Below, piece by piece: positions 15,516 to 22,359 of a stretch of 22,359 nt of DNA. This DNA comes from Sergeia podlipaevii (taxonomy: Eukaryota > Euglenozoa > Kinetoplastea > Trypanosomatida > Trypanosomatidae): the NCBI GenBank assembly GCA_030849805.1, contig JASANZ010001891.1, forward strand, positions 1-22,359, given 5' to 3'. Under the pieces are notes generated by a model. The model saw nothing but the letters and a program-made list of their open reading frames with translations. It had not been told where the DNA came from and searched no databases. The position numbers were made by a program, and so were the translations under genes. Position 1 is the first letter of the stretch. Each line of letters opens with the position of its first letter.

Positions 15516-17459
15516 CTACTCATCATCGGCATCCTTCTTGTTCTTCTTTCCCTTCTTGTGGTGGTGCTTCTTGGCATGCTCGTCCTCGTCCTCGTCCGAT
15601 TCCTCCTTAACAGGCACCTTCTTGGGGTCGGCAACTGTCTCGGTCATGTAGAAGTAGTTGCCGGAGCTCTTTTGCTCGCGATCCTTGACGGAGTCCAGCT
15701 TGTTGATACGAGGGCGGAAGTTGGTTGGGTCGCGACGGAAGGTGATATTGAGGCTCTTGAGGAACTTGTTCATACCCTCCAACAAACCGCAAGGAGCGTT
15801 GGCTGTGCAGTTGATAGCGGGGGTACCGTCGTACACAATCACCTTATCGGCAAGGTAAGTGGCCATGATGAAATCGTGCTCCACAATGAACGCGGTGCGC
15901 TTGGTGTGAAGAATGAAGCGCTTAATTACGCGGGAGGCAATAATACGCTGATCAGAGTCGAGGTACGCGCTAGGTTCATCGATTAGGTAGATATTAGCGG
16001 GGGTACCAAGCGCAATGCACAAACCCACACGCTGCAGTTGACCACCCGAGAGGTTCTGCACCTCCTGATCAAGCAGCTCCTCAATAGTGAGGGGCTTCAT
16101 CACGTCGGTCACGAACTGCGGGTTGCAGAACATGTCGTAAATCTTCGTCTGAAGAAGGTCACGAACGGTGCCGGCAAACTTGGGTGCGATCTTCTGAGGC
16201 TTGTAGCTGATGGAGAGCTGCGGCACCGTCACATCGTTGTCTGGCTTGACGTGGCCAGCGAGCATGCGAATGAACGTTGTCTTACCACAACCGTTCTCAC
16301 CAAGTAGCACAATAATCTCCGAGTCGGAGAAGGAGCTAGGAACAATAGTAAGGGAAAAGCCACCAAGGTTCTTTGTCATTCCAGGATACTGGCTCATGGC
16401 ATGGCGCTTGCTGACAATCTCCTCAACATCATCGGAGATGTGGAAGGTGAGGCTCTCATCACGGAAACGGAGATTCTCAGTGGGCACAAAACCATCTAAG
16501 AAGATGTTGATGCCCTCACGAACACCGTACGGCATGGTCACAACACCATAAATGCCAGGAACGCCATACAGCACGCACACGAAGTCAGACATGTAGTCCA
16601 CAACAGACAGATCGTGCTCGACAACAATCACGTAGTTGGTCTCCGTAAGCATAGAACGGATGACCTGGGCAGCTGTCAGACGCTGGCGCACATCAAGATA
16701 ACTGGAAGGCTCATCAAACATATACACAGCAGCCTCCTGCACACACAGTGCTGCAATCGTAAAACGCTGCAGCTCACCACCAGAAAGCTTGTCTAGCTCG
16801 CGCTCCGCGACGTTCCTCAGATCGAGAACATCCATGAAGTGCTCCTTCATGTCGCGCTCATCCGCCTTCTCCAAAAGCTGGCCAACCACGCCCTTAGTCG
16901 CCTTCGGCACCTTGTCCACGTACTGGGGCTTCAAGAGAACACGCAGCTTCTGATCTAACAGGTGCTGGAAGTACGCCTGGTGTTCTGAACCACGGAAGTA
17001 CTTTAGAATTTCATCCCAGTTGGGTTCGCTCTTGTACTTGCCTAGGTTAGGCTTAACCTTTCCCTTCAGAATGGACAGTGCAGTAGACTTGCCCGTACCG
17101 TTGGCCCCAACAAGACCAAGAACCTGGCCAGGTCGCGGAAGAGGGAGGCGATGGAGCTTGAAGCTGTTAGGGCCGTAGCGATGCACGGTATCCTTGTCAA
17201 GGTTGGAAGGCAGATTGATAATGCGAATGGCATCGTACGGGCACTTCTTCACACACAAACCGCAACCGATGCACAACTCTTCGGAAATCTTGGAGATTGT
17301 CGACTGGTGAGTAACCTCAATGCATAGCTTGCCCTGAAGGTTAACAGGACAGCACTTCTGACACTCTAGGTTGCACTTGCGCGGCTTGCACCGATCAGTA
17401 TTTACAACAGCAATACGCGTAAGGCGCGACTGTTCCTCATTGCGGTTCTTTGGAGGCAT
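15516..17459 (-). CDS. ABCE1: ribosome recycling factor ABCE1 (RLI1)
   Basis: 647-residue twin-ATPase that splits ribosomal subunits after termination and works in 40S initiation. The N-terminal two-cluster ferredoxin-like domain has all eight ligands: Cys24, Cys29, Cys33, Cys37 (followed by Pro) and Cys63, Cys66, Cys69, Cys73. NBD1: Walker [10 protein letters not shown] at 118-126, signature LSGGELQR at 225-232, Walker B ending FDEP with Glu250. NBD2: Walker [10 protein letters not shown] at 387-395, signature LSGGQLQR at 470-477, Walker B IDEP with Glu495. Both H-loops are present (EHD at 281-283 and 527-529). The body matches the strongly conserved family length (about 600), but a C-terminal tail of about 40 residues (604-647) adds an acidic run and then a Lys/His-rich run. 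Third positions are strongly biased to G/C, fitting high expression. The start is the first ATG, 14 nt after the acceptor. Confidence 0.98.
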   Translation of the reverse strand: MPPKNRNEEQSRLTRIAVVNTDRCKPRKCNLECQKCCPVNLQGKLCIEVTHQSTISKISEELCIGCGLCVKKCPYDAIRIINLPSNLDKDTVHRYGPNSFKLHRLPLPRPGQVLGLVGANGTGKSTALSILKGKVKPNLGKYKSEPNWDEILKYFRGSEHQAYFQHLLDQKLRVLLKPQYVDKVPKATKGVVGQLLEKADERDMKEHFMDVLDLRNVAERELDKLSGGELQRFTIAALCVQEAAVYMFDEPSSYLDVRQRLTAAQVIRSMLTETNYVIVVEHDLSVVDYMSDFVCVLYGVPGIYGVVTMPYGVREGINIFLDGFVPTENLRFRDESLTFHISDDVEEIVSKRHAMSQYPGMTKNLGGFSLTIVPSSFSDSEIIVLLGENGCGKTTFIRMLAGHVKPDNDVTVPQLSISYKPQKIAPKFAGTVRDLLQTKIYDMFCNPQFVTDVMKPLTIEELLDQEVQNLSGGQLQRVGLCIALGTPANIYLIDEPSAYLDSDQRIIASRVIKRFILHTKRTAFIVEHDFIMATYLADKVIVYDGTPAINCTANAPCGLLEGMNKFLKSLNITFRRDPTNFRPRINKLDSVKDREQKSSGNYFYMTETVADPKKVPVKEESDEDEDEHAKKHHHKKGKKNKKDADDE

Positions 17460-17837
17460 TGACAGTGCTTGTTCTATAAGGATTTCTTACAAGAAATGAA
17501 AAGGTGAGGGAAGAACAACAACAAAAAAATGTACAAAGTGTCGATGTTACGTACGCACGTAGTGAAAGTTATGCTGAACGAACACATACAACAACCGAAA
17601 AGTGAGAATACAGAAAGAAAGTGAAGATACAAATAGATTGAAAAGATTGTTTGGGTATAGAAAGATAGTGTTTCAAAAAGAAGAGAATAAAAGTTAATTT
17701 TTTTAAAGGACAAAAAGACATATATACCGAAAAAGGACTGCTAATAGATATTAAAGTTCCACAGAGTGCTTTCTTCATTTCAAAGAAAGTAAATACAACA
17801 GGGGCACAAAGTGGTGGGGTGAACATAAAGCCCCACT
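17460..17837. other. intergenic spacer between the transporter gene and ABCE1
   Basis: AT-rich spacer with repeated A/G stretches on the plus strand. The open frames here are Phe/Ser-rich tract translations. No gene seen. Confidence 0.55.
17474..17515 (-). promoter_or_regulatory. trans-splice acceptor for ABCE1
   Basis: Minus strand: CTTCCCTCACCTTTTCATTTCTTGTAAG, then AAATCCTTATAG. The AG nearest the gene is complementary to 17474-17475 (14-nt leader); GTAAG at about 17489-17490 is an alternative. Confidence 0.5.
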
Positions 17838-19115
17838 TTAAAAAGATACGCTGCGATCGTCAACAAGAGCATCAGCGGCCTCTTTGTCAATTGCGCTCGG
17901 CTTAACATTTGCTGCAGCATCGAGGGCCTGCTGGCATGCCCTCAGTTCTTCATCTTCAATAGAGAACTCCACAGCTGTTATTAATGTCGTGCTCGGATCC
18001 GACTGCTTGTGAACAATATACCATGCTACATATAGTAGCATCGCGGAGAGCAAGCACAGAAAGCAACTTAATGTAAACCACCAGTAGTTCTTTGAGCCGT
18101 ACACATTCCAAGATGGAATAGCAAGCAAAAAAAATGCGTTGATGGGCTGAGTCAGCATGCTCGTAACGGCCGCAACGCTGGGTGAATAGCTATTGAGGTA
18201 GGCAAACACTACGTGGCGTATCCAGAATTCCAATACGAATATCACCAGGTACACAAAATTATGCTCGCAATGACCGATGCATCGAAAGCTGCCTACTAAA
18301 TTCTCCCATGACTCCCTCGGCGATGAGCAAGCCCCGTAGAAGGGAGAAAAGTCCACTGGGAAGTACGCCACAGTGAGCACAAGCTGAACCACAGTTTCAA
18401 CCGCAAGCATTACCATCTTCAAGATGAATGATGGTCCTGCATTCTTAAAGTCATTCAAGAACCTACCCTGGAGAACATTGTAGAGCGGAAAGAGGGCAGT
18501 TGCTGCAAGATAGATGAGAGTCCAAGGAACACTGAAGTACTTGCCCGCATCTGCCTTGTCCAATACCTGGGGAATGAGTGCAAATCCAACTCCAGCGCAG
18601 ATAAGAAGAACCACAGCGAGTAGAAAGGGGTGAAACTTGGGTTGACTTGACGGAAAAAGCACAAAGGCAAACAGGAAAGTCCATATAGGGCCAGTTGATA
18701 GTAACGCAGATTGCAGGATTTGAGAGACATGAATGGTGGCATACATGCCAGTTAACCCTGTCAACGAATTGAACCCTCCGATGAGAAAAAGGAGCAGGAT
18801 ACCTTTCTTAGTGACCCAAAAGAGATACTGTCGCCAACTGACCTTCCTGACATGGTGGTCGTAAACAATTGAAGCTCCGGCTGCCGTTAGAGAAAGAACA
18901 GCCCATGATATGGAAGGAACCAAAATAGACGTATAGCTTCTCTTTAACTCTGGGCTAAACGACCACAGCCAGAAGTTTCCTCCAAAAAACATCATAACTG
19001 AGCTGGTATACAAGAGGAAGACTAGTACGGTGGCAGTGACAACGCTTCTTCTAGTTATAGACCCATTTTCTTTCCCTTTTGCCCACGACTGTCTCAACAC
19101 TGCAAGGAGTTTCAT
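17838..19115 (-). CDS. ten-span drug/metabolite-superfamily transporter, CRT-like
   Basis: 425 residues with about ten hydrophobic spans, roughly at 25-45, 64-84, 104-120, 137-157, 162-182, 197-214, 232-252, 286-304, 313-333 and 347-368, the layout of the DMT superfamily. The spacing, a GGFNSLTGLTGMYA motif near the third span, and an enlarged loop between spans 7 and 8 with three cysteines (Cys263, Cys279, Cys283) resemble the chloroquine-resistance-transporter-like family, whose members sit in vacuolar/lysosomal membranes and export small cationic solutes or peptides. That assignment is inference from layout; a generic EamA or nucleotide-sugar-type carrier is the alternative. The cytosolic C-terminal tail (about 370-425) is acidic and Ala-rich. 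The start at 19115 was preferred over 19235, because the 40-residue extension is largely translated splice tract. Third positions are noticeably more A/T-rich than in the genes to the left. Confidence 0.8.
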   Translation of the reverse strand: MKLLAVLRQSWAKGKENGSITRRSVVTATVLVFLLYTSSVMMFFGGNFWLWSFSPELKRSYTSILVPSISWAVLSLTAAGASIVYDHHVRKVSWRQYLFWVTKKGILLLFLIGGFNSLTGLTGMYATIHVSQILQSALLSTGPIWTFLFAFVLFPSSQPKFHPFLLAVVLLICAGVGFALIPQVLDKADAGKYFSVPWTLIYLAATALFPLYNVLQGRFLNDFKNAGPSFILKMVMLAVETVVQLVLTVAYFPVDFSPFYGACSSPRESWENLVGSFRCIGHCEHNFVYLVIFVLEFWIRHVVFAYLNSYSPSVAAVTSMLTQPINAFFLLAIPSWNVYGSKNYWWFTLSCFLCLLSAMLLYVAWYIVHKQSDPSTTLITAVEFSIEDEELRACQQALDAAANVKPSAIDKEAADALVDDRSVSF

Positions 19116-19505
19116 GCTTAGTTGGAGAAATGACAAAAAAGGAGAAACAATATCAACATTGATAGATAAAAACAGCGTCAACGATGTGTGGACAGCAAGC
19201 AACTGAAAAAAGCATAAAAGAAGCAATGATAGCATGTAAATGGAAATACATCAATAAAAAGGGATCCGAATGAATTCCACGAATGAGCAACCGGCTACCA
19301 TAATACTATTCACATCTTTTACCCCCTTTCCTTGTCCATATTCCGTACAAACCACTTCTTTGCTTTTCCCCTTCTCTCCAAGTAAAAAAGAATGAGAAAC
19401 TAAGCAGTTGCATAGATGGCAGCGGATTGAAGGTAGTTATTTTTTCTCAGAGCAAAAAAAAAAAGCAAAAACTAAGAAGAAAACTGAAGGGCACACACCT
19501 TCACA
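19116..19505. other. intergenic spacer between the EF-hand gene and the transporter gene
   Basis: Holds the transporter acceptor, a pyrimidine-rich plus-strand patch at about 19316-19380, and an A run near 19455. No gene seen. Confidence 0.55.
19203..19224 (-). promoter_or_regulatory. trans-splice acceptor for the transporter gene
   Basis: Minus strand reads GCTTCTTTTATGCTTTTTTCAG, with the AG complementary to 19203-19204. This gives an 87-nt leader containing one out-of-frame ATG. A second tract lies immediately before the start (AG one base upstream of the ATG) and is less plausible. Confidence 0.5.
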
Positions 19506-20036
19506 TTACACAAACGCGCTACCGTCATTAACACGTGTAAGATTGCTGATAAACGCGGAGTAATTCACTTTTCCTTTTCTCACAAGGCCCATGCGTTCAA
19601 CTCTTAAACGTAGTTCAGTTGCTTCTGCCTCGGAGAGCTTATCACCCTTTTGTGTCATGAGAGCCATAAAAATGTTTTCGTCAATGTACCCATCCTTATT
19701 TGGATCAAATGCAGCAAAAGCATCTGTGATATCAGCCAGGCTAATCTTCTGCTTGTCAAATTGTATTGGGGCAGAGAAGACACTCCTCATTTTTGTCACG
19801 ATCATAAAGAATTGAGCAAAGGATACCTCCTTGCAATCGCTCAGCTGACATTCTTTGATGAATGCCTCGTACTTTTCCTCATTGAGGAGTGGAATAATAA
19901 AAAGCATAAGCGCTTTGACCTCATTTAGCTGAACAAGCCCATCACCGCTCCCATCAAGCAGTGTGAACACCTCTTTCAGCTCTGCAACTTTGTCGTGTGG
20001 ATAGCCGTGAAGAGTTTCTGTTTGAGTGTGAGACAT
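19506..20036 (-). CDS. calmodulin/centrin-like EF-hand protein
   Basis: 176 residues with a four-EF-hand layout. Hand 1 has a full canonical loop at 28-39 (Asp28, Ser30, Asp32, Gly33, Glu39). Hand 3 (111-122) has Asp111, Asn113, Asp115, Gly116 and Asp119 but Ile at position 12, where the bidentate Glu normally sits, so its calcium affinity is probably reduced. Hands 2 (about 64-76) and 4 (about 148-162) keep the helical frame but not the loop ligands. An 15-residue polar N-terminal extension precedes the first helix; no myristoylation signal (the second residue is Ser). A calcium sensor or cytoskeletal calmodulin-like role is expected from the family; no specific ortholog recognised. The ATG lies 49 nt after a clear acceptor. 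Confidence 0.88.
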   Translation of the reverse strand: MSHTQTETLHGYPHDKVAELKEVFTLLDGSGDGLVQLNEVKALMLFIIPLLNEEKYEAFIKECQLSDCKEVSFAQFFMIVTKMRSVFSAPIQFDKQKISLADITDAFAAFDPNKDGYIDENIFMALMTQKGDKLSEAEATELRLRVERMGLVRKGKVNYSAFISNLTRVNDGSAFV

Positions 20037-20380
20037 TTTGCAACTACCAGGGTAAGAAAAAGAGATCTATTGCAAGTTACGACAACTAAGCAAAAAGAAA
20101 AGAAAAAAAGTGGAATAAACAATACATGAGCACACAGGAAGACAGCACTAGTCATTTCAGTCAAAAGGTAGCAGGAGCAAGCAAGTTAACAAAAGAGTGC
20201 ATCTCGCCTTTGTAGGCATTTTTGGCTGAAAAAATCCAATATTCTGTAACGGTGACAAAAACCACGAAACGAGCATGTTATGCTAAAAATAAAAAATAAA
20301 AAAAAATATTATAAAGGACATCGACACTCCCAGTCCTACTAACAAAGCAAACGGTAAAACGGTAAAAAAAACGTCACTAC
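20037..20380. other. intergenic spacer between the mitochondrial-type gene and the EF-hand gene
   Basis: AT-rich, with the acceptor tract and A runs at about 20286-20309. No gene or RNA seen. Confidence 0.55.
20086..20113 (-). promoter_or_regulatory. trans-splice acceptor for the EF-hand gene
   Basis: Minus strand: CACTTTTTTTCTTTTC, then TTTTTGCTTAG, with the AG complementary to 20086-20087. The predicted leader is 49 nt. Confidence 0.65.
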
Positions 20381-21427
20381 TCAGCCGGCTCTCTTAAAAG
20401 GATCAGAGCCGTGAAGCTGACCTGGAGCAACATTCAAAACGTCCCTCATGCTAATTTCGGCTTGCGATTCACTTGAATATGGTGTTGAAGGAACATATCC
20501 TGGTGGTGGTGGGTACACGGATGCAGCTGATGGATAAGTAGGATGAGCCGAATGTCCATACGATTGCACAGGTGGAGATGGCTGCGTGCTCATGTTTCCC
20601 CCTATCGGTGCTTTCCCACCAAGAACGGGGATTGTAGCGCCTTGCAGTTTATCCAAAAAGCTATCAAGCTGTTCTTGAGGATCACTTCCAGTATTCCTTA
20701 AAAATAGTGCTTGCTGCACCGTCCGCGCAAAGCCTACAAGTTGCTGCTGGTCGCTACTGCTCAATGCAGACACCATGATCTGCATAGCATTGTCAATGCT
20801 GTAGCGCCTTCCATGACCAAATTCCGGACGCCTGGCGTGTACCCAATCAAAAAAGTCAGCAAGCGGAGTTGACTGACGAACTTGCTGAAATTCTCGTTTC
20901 AAGTCATCCCTCACGTGTTGATCAAACTGAACGGAAAACAATAAGTGCTGCGCTTGACGGTCAATACTGGCAACCCAAAGTGGCATCTCCAGCGAATCTA
21001 CGCCGCGGTTAGCTTGTTGAAAAATAATCTTTCCTGAAAAGTATACCAGCACACATCCGGTAAAAAGCATCAACCAATCAACTTTGCCCCTTCCATTCAA
21101 CGGAACACCACCCACACCAAATCCCATGCCAGCATTTCCTGAGCCGCCTGTTGTATTGGGATTCATCTGTGACAATGCGCCAAAGGCCTGCTGTTGTGCA
21201 CCGGTAACGACACCTCCTGCAGAGAAATGCCCATACTCGTAGTTCGACATCGGTGGAACCTGCATCCCTTTGTATCCTTTCAGTACCTCCTCCCGTAGCC
21301 TTGATTCCCGTTCTGCTTCAGCGGGGTCGTGAGGTAAGAGCGCCCGATGCGTTGTGAAGAAACCAGCATAACTTACAGCTGTAGGAAGCACTCCAGCAGG
21401 TACCACCCGAATAGATTTGCGAAACAT
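20381..21427 (-). CDS. hypothetical protein with mitochondrial-type presequence and one membrane span
   Basis: 348 residues, not recognised by name. The N terminus MFRKSIRVVPAGVLPTAVSY is basic, hydroxylated and free of acidic residues, a plausible mitochondrial targeting presequence. Residues 70-112 are Gly/Gln/Asn-rich. One clear membrane helix lies at about 117-136 (VDWLMLFTGCVLVYFSGKII). A soluble, helical, charged domain (about 150-270) follows, then a disordered Pro/Ser/Tyr-rich tail (about 275-330). Topology and composition suggest a single-pass mitochondrial membrane protein; the role is unknown. The start at 21427 was chosen because the frame extends only to a GTG at 21460, upstream of the predicted acceptor (21455-21456). 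This is the first gene of the array in transcription order within the window. Confidence 0.82.
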   Translation of the reverse strand: MFRKSIRVVPAGVLPTAVSYAGFFTTHRALLPHDPAEAERESRLREEVLKGYKGMQVPPMSNYEYGHFSAGGVVTGAQQQAFGALSQMNPNTTGGSGNAGMGFGVGGVPLNGRGKVDWLMLFTGCVLVYFSGKIIFQQANRGVDSLEMPLWVASIDRQAQHLLFSVQFDQHVRDDLKREFQQVRQSTPLADFFDWVHARRPEFGHGRRYSIDNAMQIMVSALSSSDQQQLVGFARTVQQALFLRNTGSDPQEQLDSFLDKLQGATIPVLGGKAPIGGNMSTQPSPPVQSYGHSAHPTYPSAASVYPPPPGYVPSTPYSSESQAEISMRDVLNVAPGQLHGSDPFKRAG

Positions 21428-21454
21428 TTTTAAATCCTTGCAAAACAAAATGAA

Positions 21455-21470
21455 CTGCACAAAGAGAAGC
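21455..21470 (-). promoter_or_regulatory. trans-splice acceptor for the mitochondrial-type gene
   Basis: Minus strand: GCTTCTCTTTGTGCAG, with the AG complementary to 21455-21456, giving a 27-nt leader. The pyrimidine tract is short. Confidence 0.5.
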
Positions 21471-22208
21471 TAATACAAGCACTGCCTTCCCGCTACTTGC
21501 GTTCCTCAAATGCTGATTGGAAAGCGGGAACAAACTAGTGGAAGCTTACTTAACTTCCCTAGTTGAAAACTCTGAAATTGACACACGAGTGGCACACCCT
21601 GACACGGTTAAGTACGTAAAACGAATTATCACTACAGCAAAGGCAGCCAATAAAAAACTAGCGATAGGTAAAATATTATCAAGATCTTTCACAAACTGAA
21701 AATCCATAACTTGCTACAAAAAGAACAAAAAGGATAAAAAAGCAACAAAATACCTCAAAAGATAAAGACATACAGCAAGGCTTCGCTTGCACCAATTACA
21801 AGACATGCACCAACCGAACAAAAAAGAATAACCCACTTTCACAATAGAAAACAAACATAAACCCACGTAACAAAATACACATAAAAAACAAATACACATT
21901 ATCACCATTTAAACACCCAACAACACTCAACTACCACCACCCCCAACTCACAATCACAATTCCCCCCGCAACAGCAAACCCACAATTTCTCCCCAATAGA
22001 CGCTTAACCGCGCTATCAGAAACCACCCAACCCACGATGGAGAAACCCGCACCACAAAATGGCATAGACTCTGCTCTTCCCCTTGCAACGGTTACAGCCA
22101 TACATGGCCACCTGGGAGCGGCATTGCGGCCGCATGGAGGTCGGGCGGGGGTCCTGTTTAGGCCTTTGGGGGCTTTAAGGCGCATGTGCGCCGTTGCGCG
22201 CGCCGCGT

Positions 22209-22242
22209 GGGGGCGTGCGGGGCCTGTGCGGGTGCGTATGGG
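22209..22242 (+). other. canonical G-quadruplex motif
   Basis: Four G runs of 5, 4, 3 and 3 separated by loops of 5, 7 and 7 bases, which satisfies the usual G3+N1-7 rule on the plus strand. A second, looser cluster of G runs is at 22295-22319. Confidence 0.8.
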
Positions 22243-22359
22243 TGGCATATGGACGGCACCTGGCAGGCGCTTGCGGGCCATATCGGAGCCTTGCGGGGGT
22301 CAGGTGCGGGGTTCGGGGGAAGCCATGCTGGGACACCCGGGGACACGTGCAAGAGAGGT

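Larger units (their letters stand above)
21428..22359. other. gene-free right end: AT-rich, then C/A-rich, then GC-rich
   Basis: No gene with convincing features on either strand. Three zones can be read directly. 21461-21840 is AT-rich. About 21840-22020 is nearly devoid of G on the plus strand and rich in A and C, hence G/T-rich on the minus strand. About 22080-22359 is GC-rich with G runs on the plus strand. Open frames in the last zone are Pro/Arg/Ala-rich translations of GC-rich DNA and lack protein-family features. The zone lies upstream of the first gene of the minus-strand array. Confidence 0.6.

Noticed and set aside
19116..19235. Extra N-terminal membrane span for the transporter
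   Set aside because: Lies largely in translated splice tract; the distal acceptor at 19203-19204 already excludes its ATG at 19235.
21931..22352. Pro/Arg/Ala-rich minus-strand frames in the GC-rich end
   Set aside because: Openness is expected in GC-rich DNA; no motif, no hydrophobic core, and composition changes sharply where the DNA composition changes.
22080..22359. Kinetoplast minicircle or telomere sequence at the right end
   Set aside because: The GGGGTTGGTGTA universal minicircle sequence and TTAGGG arrays are both absent.

Overview
The window is nuclear DNA from a trypanosomatid flagellate (Kinetoplastida). Twelve protein genes can be supported. All are intron-free, all lie on the minus strand, and they sit head to tail with spacers of about 0.3-1.1 kb. 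Nearly every spacer carries a pyrimidine tract (seen as A/G-rich on the plus strand) that ends in an AG a short way upstream of the ATG, which is the spliced-leader trans-splicing signal. I see no tRNA, rRNA, CRISPR array or transposon. Moderate GC, AT-rich spacers with TA/TAA/GT microsatellites and a true phosphoglucomutase gene argue against the Trypanosoma brucei group and against very GC-rich Leishmania/Crithidia. A Phytomonas- or Angomonas/Strigomonas/Herpetomonas-like genome is plausible, but the genus cannot be fixed from this sequence. From memory and unchecked, Leishmania chromosome 21 has a similar neighbourhood (PGM, class I histone deacetylase).

Transcription runs from right to left. 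In that order the genes are: a mitochondrial-type single-membrane-span protein (20381-21427); a calmodulin-like EF-hand protein (19506-20036); a ten-span drug/metabolite transporter resembling the CRT family (17838-19115); the ribosome-recycling ATPase ABCE1/RLI1 (15516-17459); a dual-specificity-phosphatase-fold protein whose catalytic cysteine is serine, with a long disordered tail (12695-14611); a 68-residue small protein (11417-11623); a 148-residue unknown (10648-11094); a class I histone deacetylase (8684-9973); a LACTB2-type metallo-beta-lactamase-fold protein (7359-8363); the Fe-S scaffold ATPase NBP35 (5960-6952); a 616-residue helical-repeat-like unknown (3511-5361); phosphoglucomutase (1352-3115); and the N-terminal part of DNA polymerase eta, cut by the left edge (1-434).

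The genes do not form one pathway; this is the usual functional mixture of a kinetoplastid polycistronic unit. NBP35 and ABCE1 are linked functionally, because ABCE1 carries two [4Fe-4S] clusters supplied by the cytosolic pathway in which NBP35 acts.

The right end (about 21.46-22.36 kb) has no convincing gene. It changes abruptly from AT-rich to a tract that is G/T-rich on the minus strand (about 21.84-22.02 kb), then to a GC-rich, G-rich-on-plus block with a textbook G-quadruplex motif (22.08-22.36 kb). G-richness therefore diverges outward on both strands just upstream of the gene array. This could be a divergent Pol II transcription start region, or alternatively a subtelomeric or chimeric end. 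This region and the serine-for-cysteine pseudophosphatase are the two observations most worth following up.
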